Assembly: GCA_003520455.1 (NCBI GenBank) | Contig: DOUV01000462.1 | Span: 1-11,112 of the forward strand | Direction: 5' to 3' | From: Chloroflexota bacterium | GTDB taxonomy: Bacteria > Chloroflexota > Anaerolineae > Ardenticatenales > Ardenticatenaceae | Length of the DNA stretch: 11,112 nucleotides | Part shown: positions 7,032 to 11,112 of the stretch, piece by piece | Layout of the letters: the number at the start of each line of letters is the position of its first letter | Numbering within the stretch: position 1 is the stretch's first letter | The notes under the pieces: model-generated | The model's database searches: none | What the model was told of the DNA's origin: nothing | Seen by the model: the letters and a program-made list of their open reading frames with translations, nothing else | Made by a program: the position numbers and the translations under genes

Positions 7032-7076
7032 GCGCGCCTCATGGCGCGCATTGTCACGTGACTCCAACAGCTGGAG
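7032..7076 (+). promoter_or_regulatory. hisZ leader with two hairpins, one covering the ribosome-binding site
   Basis: GCGCGCC-TCAT-GGCGCGC (7032-7049) is a perfect 7-bp hairpin that would sit at the extreme 5' end of the message. CTCCA-ACAGC-TGGAG (7062-7076) is a 5-bp hairpin whose right arm contains the hisZ ribosome-binding site GGAG (7073-7076), 6 bases before the ATG. This could dampen translation of hisZ or stabilise the message. No leader peptide with a histidine-codon run and no T-box core were found. Confidence 0.4.
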
Positions 7077-7082
7077 CCCCTC

Positions 7083-8303
7083 ATGACGACGACCCAGTCC
7101 ACCGGCGCGGGCCCGCTGCAACGGCAGTTGCCGCCCGGAGTGAAAGATCTCTTTGGAAGCGCCGCCCGCCGGCTCGTCCGGCTCAGCGGCGCGCTCAACG
7201 CGCTCTTCGCGCGGTGGGGCTACGCGCCGGTGCTTCCGCCGATCTTTGAGTATTATGACAACCTTGTTGCCGGCTACGGTCCGGAGCACGCCGCCGAACT
7301 CTACCGGCTGGTTGATCCCCAAGGCCAGCTCCTGGCGCTGCGCCCCGACCTGACCGTACCGATCGCCCGGATTGTCGCCACCAAACTCGCCGACGCGCCC
7401 CTGCCGCTACGGTTCAGCTACGTCGCGCCCGTGTTTCGCTACGTCGAACCACAGGCCGGCCGCCAACGGGAGTTCTGGCAGGCGGGCGCCGAACTCATCG
7501 GGGCCGCCAGCGCCGATGCAGACGCCGAGATGATTGCACTGTTGGTAGCGACTCTGGACGAGGGTCTCGGGCTCGAGCGCTTCCAGATCAACCTGGGGCA
7601 TATGGGCTTCCTACGGGCCATCCTGGCGGAGACAGATGTGAGCCCGCTCGAGTGGGCGCTGATCCAGCGCGCGATTGATCGCAAGAACCGCCGCTCACTC
7701 GAGCACGAGCTGACTGCCGCGGGTCTCGACGGGCCACCGGCCGATGCGTTGCTTGCGCTGCCCGAGCTGTGGGGCGGCCCCCAGGTGTTGGATCGGGCCG
7801 ACCATCTCACTCCCAACCGGGAGGCCGCCCACGCCATTGCCCGCCTGCGAGCCGTCTACGAGCGCCTGGTGGCCTATGGCCTGGGCGAGCGCATCACCCT
7901 CGACCTGGGCGAGGTGCGGGGCATGGACTACTACACTGGCGTGACCTTCGAGACCTTTGCTCCGGGCAGCGGTTACGCCATCGCCAGCGGGGGCCGCTAC
8001 GACGATCTCCTGGCCCAATTCGGCGCCGAGCGCCCCGCGGTTGGCTTTGCGGTCCAACTCGAGCGCGCCATGCTCGTCCTGGAGCAGGAGCAGGGGAGCG
8101 AGCCGGTACCGCCCCCCGACGCCCTGGCAGAAGCCTGCGGGCATCCCGAGTGCCTGGCGCCCATCATCCAACGGCGGGCGCAGGGCCAGACCATCGAGCT
8201 TGACGTCCTCAACCACTCTCCCGCCGAGTTGCGCGCGGCGGCCGCCCGCCGAGGCATCCCTGAGGTCCTGGTGTGCCTCCGCTCCGGTGAGAGTGGAGCG
8301 TAG
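7083..8303 (+). CDS. hisZ: ATP phosphoribosyltransferase regulatory subunit HisZ
   Basis: HisZ is a catalytically inactive relative of histidyl-tRNA synthetase that forms a hetero-octamer with short HisG and is needed for the first step of histidine synthesis (ATP + PRPP to phosphoribosyl-ATP) and its feedback control. The 406-residue protein shows the synthetase fold: PPGVKDLFG near 17-25, LRPDLTVPIAR near 86-96, the motif-2-like VAPVFRYVEPQ and REFWQAGAELIG (about 113-140), and GGRYDDLLAQFG near 305, with MDYYTGVTFE just before it. The C-terminal part (about 335-406) differs from a full anticodon-binding domain, which argues for HisZ rather than HisS. The short-form hisG next door supports this strongly. 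The start ATG has GGAG 6 bases upstream. It is the first gene of the cluster and is followed by a 140-base gap with an inverted repeat. Confidence 0.93.
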   Translation: MTTTQSTGAGPLQRQLPPGVKDLFGSAARRLVRLSGALNALFARWGYAPVLPPIFEYYDNLVAGYGPEHAAELYRLVDPQGQLLALRPDLTVPIARIVATKLADAPLPLRFSYVAPVFRYVEPQAGRQREFWQAGAELIGAASADADAEMIALLVATLDEGLGLERFQINLGHMGFLRAILAETDVSPLEWALIQRAIDRKNRRSLEHELTAAGLDGPPADALLALPELWGGPQVLDRADHLTPNREAAHAIARLRAVYERLVAYGLGERITLDLGEVRGMDYYTGVTFETFAPGSGYAIASGGRYDDLLAQFGAERPAVGFAVQLERAMLVLEQEQGSEPVPPPDALAEACGHPECLAPIIQRRAQGQTIELDVLNHSPAELRAAAARRGIPEVLVCLRSGESGA

Positions 8304-8310
8304 AGACAGA

Positions 8311-8395
8311 AGATTGGAGATCAACGGCATTTTCCAGAACGAGCACCGCAGCGCGACTCCCGGTCAAGAAAGCTTCAACCGTTTATCACTAATCT
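8311..8395. repeat. Imperfect inverted-repeat element in the hisZ-hisG gap
   Basis: AGATTGGAGAT (8311-8321) pairs with ATCACTAATCT (8385-8395) at 9 of 11 positions and encloses a 63-base centre. The left arm shares the 10-mer GATTGGAGAT with the element at 10855-10924, and both right ends read AATCTC followed by a CT-rich tract. It begins 7 bases after the hisZ stop. It looks like a member of a small dispersed intergenic repeat family rather than a terminator. Confidence 0.5.
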
Positions 8396-8443
8396 CTGTT
8401 CTCTGCACTCGGGCATGCTGACCATTTTGAAACGACGATTGAC

Positions 8444-9121
8444 ATGGTAATCGACGCTCCTCTCACCCTGGCCCTCGGAAAAGGTCGCCTGCTCGATCAG
8501 TCGCTGGCCGTCTTCGAGCGGCTGGGCTACGACATGAATCCGGTGCGCCAGGCCCACCGCGAGCGCAAGATGATCGGGCTGGATGCGGACGGACACCTTC
8601 GCGCTCTCCTGGCCAAAGACCCCGACGTCCCTGTCTATGTCGAGCACGGCACTGCCGATATCGGCATTGCCGGCCGGGAGGTGCTCCGGGAGCGCGGGTC
8701 GGACGTGTTGGTCCCCCTGCTGCTGGGCGCGCTCCTCCCCGACAGCTGCTGCCGACTGGTGCTGGCCGCCCCCCGCGCATTGACCAGGCGCAATCTCCGC
8801 CGGTTCCACGACCTGCGCATCGCCACCAAATATCCCAACATCGCTCGCGACTACGCCTCGCGCCAGGGCCTCAGCGCCGAAATTCTCGGCCTGAGCGGAC
8901 AGATTGAGCTGGCCCCGGCCAGCGGCCTGGCGGATGTCATCGTGGACATCGTCCAGACCGGCACCACCTTGCGCGAGAACGACCTGGTCGAACTCGATAC
9001 AATCTTCTCCGTCGAGGCCTGTCTGATCGTCAATCGCGCCGCGCAGAAGCTGCGCCCAACCGAGATCAAGGCCCTCGTTACAAGCATGGAGGACCTGATA
9101 GAAGGGATCGCGAGCAAGTAG
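8444..9121 (+). CDS. hisG: ATP phosphoribosyltransferase catalytic subunit, short form HisG
   Basis: HisG joins ATP and PRPP to make N1-(5-phosphoribosyl)-ATP, the committed step of histidine synthesis, in the cytoplasm. At 225 residues this is the short form, which lacks the C-terminal regulatory domain of the long enzyme and therefore depends on HisZ, encoded just upstream. Landmarks are the N-terminal LTLALGKGRLLDQSL (residues 7-21), VYVEHGTADIGIAG (about 64-77), the KYPNIARDY segment, and the PRPP-binding loop DVIVDIVQTGTTL (164-176). The frame ends in a typical LIEGIASK. ATG 8444 is the only sensible start for the conserved N-terminus, yet no purine-rich ribosome-binding site precedes it (the upstream bases read ACGATTGAC). 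Translation initiation may therefore be weak or leaderless. Confidence 0.96.
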   Translation: MVIDAPLTLALGKGRLLDQSLAVFERLGYDMNPVRQAHRERKMIGLDADGHLRALLAKDPDVPVYVEHGTADIGIAGREVLRERGSDVLVPLLLGALLPDSCCRLVLAAPRALTRRNLRRFHDLRIATKYPNIARDYASRQGLSAEILGLSGQIELAPASGLADVIVDIVQTGTTLRENDLVELDTIFSVEACLIVNRAAQKLRPTEIKALVTSMEDLIEGIASK

Positions 9122-9157
9122 CAGGCGAGTTGCTCCTCTTGCGATCCGCTGCGAGGA

Positions 9158-10834
9158 ATGATGGAGCTCCGCTTCGACACCTACTACAGCAACGAGGCGC
9201 TCGATGAGCGCCTCCATTGGCTGGCTGAGCGGTACCCTCGGCTCGCCAACCTGCGAAGCATCGGCAAGAGCTACGAGGGACGTGACCTCTGGTTGATGAC
9301 GCTGACCAACACGGCGACCGGCACCGACACCGCCAGGCCGGCCTTCTGGGTGGATGGTAACATCCACGCCACCGAGGTCACGGCGTCGATGGCGGCGCTC
9401 TACCTGATCCACCGGCTGCTCACCGGCTACGATCAAGACCCGCAGATCACTCGCCTGCTGGACGAGCAGGTCTTCTACATCCTGCCCCGGATGAACCCCG
9501 ATGGCGCCGCCCTCGCTCTGGCCGACCACCCCAGGTACGTCCGCTCCGGTACGCGCCCCTACCCCTACGAGGAGCGCCAGGAGGGCCTTCACCCCGAAGA
9601 CATCGTCGGGGATGGCCACATCCTGCAGATGCGCATCCCCGATCCGACCGGTGACTGGAAGATCAGCGAGCGCGACCCGCGCCTCATGGTCAAGCGCCGG
9701 CTGGGCGAAGAGGGCGGCCAGTGCTACCGGCTCTTTCCCGAGGGGCTCATCGAGGGATACGACGGCCATATTATCAAGATGGCGCGGGCGCTGGAGGGCC
9801 TGGATTTCAATCGTAACTTCCCTCAGGAGTGGATGCCGGAGGGCAGGCAATACGGAGCGGGCCCTTTCCCCACCTCCGAGCCTGAAGTCCGCGCCGTCGT
9901 CGAGTTCATCACCACCCACCCCAATATCGGGGCCGGGCTGACCTACCATACCTACAGTCGCGCGATCCTGCGCCCCTACGGCACCAAATCCGACGACGAG
10001 TTCCCTGTCGAGGACCTCTGGGTCTTCAAAGCGATTGCCAACCGGGGCAGCGAGCTGACTGGCTACCGCAACGCCTCGGTCTACCACGACTTCCGTTACC
10101 ATCCCAAGGAAACGATCAAGGGCGTCTTCGACGATTGGATATACGATTACCTCGGCAACTACGCCTTTACGGTTGAGTTGTGGGATCTGCCGACCGCCGC
10201 CGGGATCAAGGATCGCAAGTTCATCGAGTGGTTCCGCGAGCACCCACTCAGCGACGACGAGGCTATCCTCGAGTGGATTGACCGGCAGAACGATGGCGCC
10301 GGTCTGGTTCCCTGGCGCCCCTTCGATCATCCCCAGCTTGGACCGGTCGAGATCGGCGGCTGGGACATGATGTACACCTGGCGCAACCCACCGCCCAGGC
10401 ACCTCCTGGGCGAGATTGCACCTCAGTCCGACTTTGCCATCGCCTTCGCTGCGCTGCTGCCGCGCCTCACCTGGCGTGCGGTCGAGCTCACCCCGCTCGG
10501 GGCAGGGGTCTACCATCTCCTCGCGGTTATCGAGAACCAGGGATTCTTGCCGACGCACATCTCCCAGAAAGCCATCGAGATCAAGTCGGTCCAGCCAGTT
10601 CGGATCGAGCTGAGCCTGCCCGAGGGCGCGGCCTTGCAAAGTGGCACGCTGAAGACCGAGGTTGGCCACCTCGCCGGACGGCAGAACAAGCTCAGCCAGG
10701 CCTACTACGGCACCAGCCCGACTGACAACCGCGCCAAAGCGGAGTGGACCCTCATTGCCCCCCACGGCGGCACGCTGATCCTGACCGCAAAAAGCGAGCG
10801 CACGGGAACGATCGAGCGACGAGTTGAACTGTAG
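9158..10834 (+). CDS. M14-family zinc carboxypeptidase
   Basis: This 558-residue protein has the full catalytic set of the carboxypeptidase A (M14) fold. H70 and E73 (GNIHATEV) and H264 (LTYHTYSR) bind zinc, N218-R219 (DFNRNFP) would hold the substrate carboxylate, and E340 (AFTVELWD) would be the general base. An insert of roughly 70 residues (about 130-205) separates the first zinc motif from the Arg. Residues after about 420 form a predicted beta-rich C-terminal domain. There is no signal peptide or membrane segment, so it is probably cytoplasmic; the substrate is unknown. The gene begins 37 bases after hisG, in the same frame. GAGGA (9153-9157) abuts the first ATG, so the second ATG at 9161, 3 bases away, may be used instead. 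It lies between hisG and hisD, where it has no known role in histidine synthesis. Confidence 0.92.
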   Translation: MMELRFDTYYSNEALDERLHWLAERYPRLANLRSIGKSYEGRDLWLMTLTNTATGTDTARPAFWVDGNIHATEVTASMAALYLIHRLLTGYDQDPQITRLLDEQVFYILPRMNPDGAALALADHPRYVRSGTRPYPYEERQEGLHPEDIVGDGHILQMRIPDPTGDWKISERDPRLMVKRRLGEEGGQCYRLFPEGLIEGYDGHIIKMARALEGLDFNRNFPQEWMPEGRQYGAGPFPTSEPEVRAVVEFITTHPNIGAGLTYHTYSRAILRPYGTKSDDEFPVEDLWVFKAIANRGSELTGYRNASVYHDFRYHPKETIKGVFDDWIYDYLGNYAFTVELWDLPTAAGIKDRKFIEWFREHPLSDDEAILEWIDRQNDGAGLVPWRPFDHPQLGPVEIGGWDMMYTWRNPPPRHLLGEIAPQSDFAIAFAALLPRLTWRAVELTPLGAGVYHLLAVIENQGFLPTHISQKAIEIKSVQPVRIELSLPEGAALQSGTLKTEVGHLAGRQNKLSQAYYGTSPTDNRAKAEWTLIAPHGGTLILTAKSERTGTIERRVEL

Positions 10835-10854
10835 GCCGGATTGCAGAGGTAAAC

Positions 10855-10924
10855 GATTGGAGATGAGCGATTGAGCTCTTTGGACGGAGTGTTCGGCCTG
10901 GAAACGAGCTCTTAGCCTCCAATC
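10855..10924. repeat. Imperfect inverted-repeat element between the carboxypeptidase gene and hisD
   Basis: GATTGGAG (10855-10862) pairs exactly with CTCCAATC (10917-10924), and inside it GAGCTC (10873-10878) pairs with GAGCTC (10906-10911). The result is a long two-part stem with a 27-base loop. Its left end is the same 10-mer as the element in the hisZ-hisG gap. It ends 37 bases before the hisD start. A weak terminator role cannot be excluded, but the repeated occurrence points to a dispersed repeat. Confidence 0.55.
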
Positions 10925-10961
10925 TCCTGTCGCTCTTCTCCAACTCGATGGAGGTTTCACA

Positions 10962-11112
10962 GTGACCACTATCCGTATCCTCGACGTTCCAACCGCCCGC
11001 GACACGGTGCTCCGTCGCCATTTGCTTGACGATACTGTGGTGCCGGCCGCTGCACTTGAGAAACTGGCCCACGCGACCCGCCGGCCCGTGGCGAGCGCCG
11101 CCGAGGGCGTGG
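10962..11112 (+). CDS. hisD: Histidinol dehydrogenase HisD, N-terminal fragment (runs off right edge)
   Basis: Fifty codons of a frame opening with GTG at 10962 are present. A strong ribosome-binding site, GGAGGT at 10950-10955, lies 6 bases upstream and sets the start. The peptide begins MTTIRILDVPTARDTVLRR, which fits the N-terminus of HisD, the zinc- and NAD-dependent enzyme that oxidises L-histidinol to L-histidine in the last two steps of the pathway. None of the catalytic residues lie within the window. The call rests on this N-terminal resemblance and on hisZ and hisG upstream, and is therefore good but not certain. It is separated from the carboxypeptidase gene by 127 bases containing an inverted repeat. 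Confidence 0.85.
   Translation, partial: MTTIRILDVPTARDTVLRRHLLDDTVVPAAALEKLAHATRRPVASAAEGV

Noticed and set aside
6900..7322. Minus-strand frame with a coding-like stretch (QEETVAKLGDAIREVE)
   Set aside because: Its first half is antisense to hisZ, the rest crosses the hisZ promoter and leader hairpins, and no family is recognisable.
8375..11005. 876-codon open frame on the minus strand
   Set aside because: It is antisense to hisG, the carboxypeptidase gene and the start of hisD, all of which carry conserved motifs. It is a shadow of their codon use.

Overview
The window is GC-rich bacterial DNA with two divergent gene blocks either side of an intergenic region of about 670 bases. The organism cannot be named from the sequence alone. 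Gas-vesicle genes, a soluble multi-PAS/GAF histidine kinase, the short-form HisG with its HisZ partner, and intergenic inverted repeats built on GATTGGAGA are together compatible with a gas-vacuolate filamentous member of the Chloroflexota. That assignment is inference.

Left block (minus strand, reading leftwards from about 6500): a promoter-like sequence, a 1419-residue cytoplasmic sensor histidine kinase (six PAS-like and two GAF-like domains, then HisKA and HATPase), a stand-alone receiver protein, an OmpR/PhoB-type response regulator overlapping the receiver gene by 35 bases, a hairpin, a regulatory region with three GCGTTAG repeats in 11-bp phase, gvpA (main gas-vesicle shell protein), and the start of a GvpC-like repeat protein that runs off the left edge. 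The layout suggests that the kinase senses an internal signal and passes phosphate to one or both receivers. The OmpR-type regulator may then switch on gvpA from a promoter that has a good -10 box but no -35 box. This would link buoyancy to a signalling input.

Middle (6416-7082): a kinase promoter with an overlapping small inverted repeat, a non-coding stretch with palindromic repeats (one perfect 12-bp-arm palindrome), then a good promoter for the histidine genes and a short leader with two small hairpins, the second covering the hisZ ribosome-binding site.

Right block (plus strand): hisZ, hisG, an M14 zinc carboxypeptidase and the start of hisD. HisZ and short HisG together form the ATP phosphoribosyltransferase of the first step of histidine synthesis, and HisD performs the last step. 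The carboxypeptidase between hisG and hisD is an unexpected passenger. Two gaps in this cluster (hisZ-hisG and carboxypeptidase-hisD) hold related imperfect inverted repeats.

The most interesting part is the apparent two-component control of gas vesicles, with its phased repeats in front of gvpA. No CRISPR array, tRNA, rRNA or transposase gene was seen.
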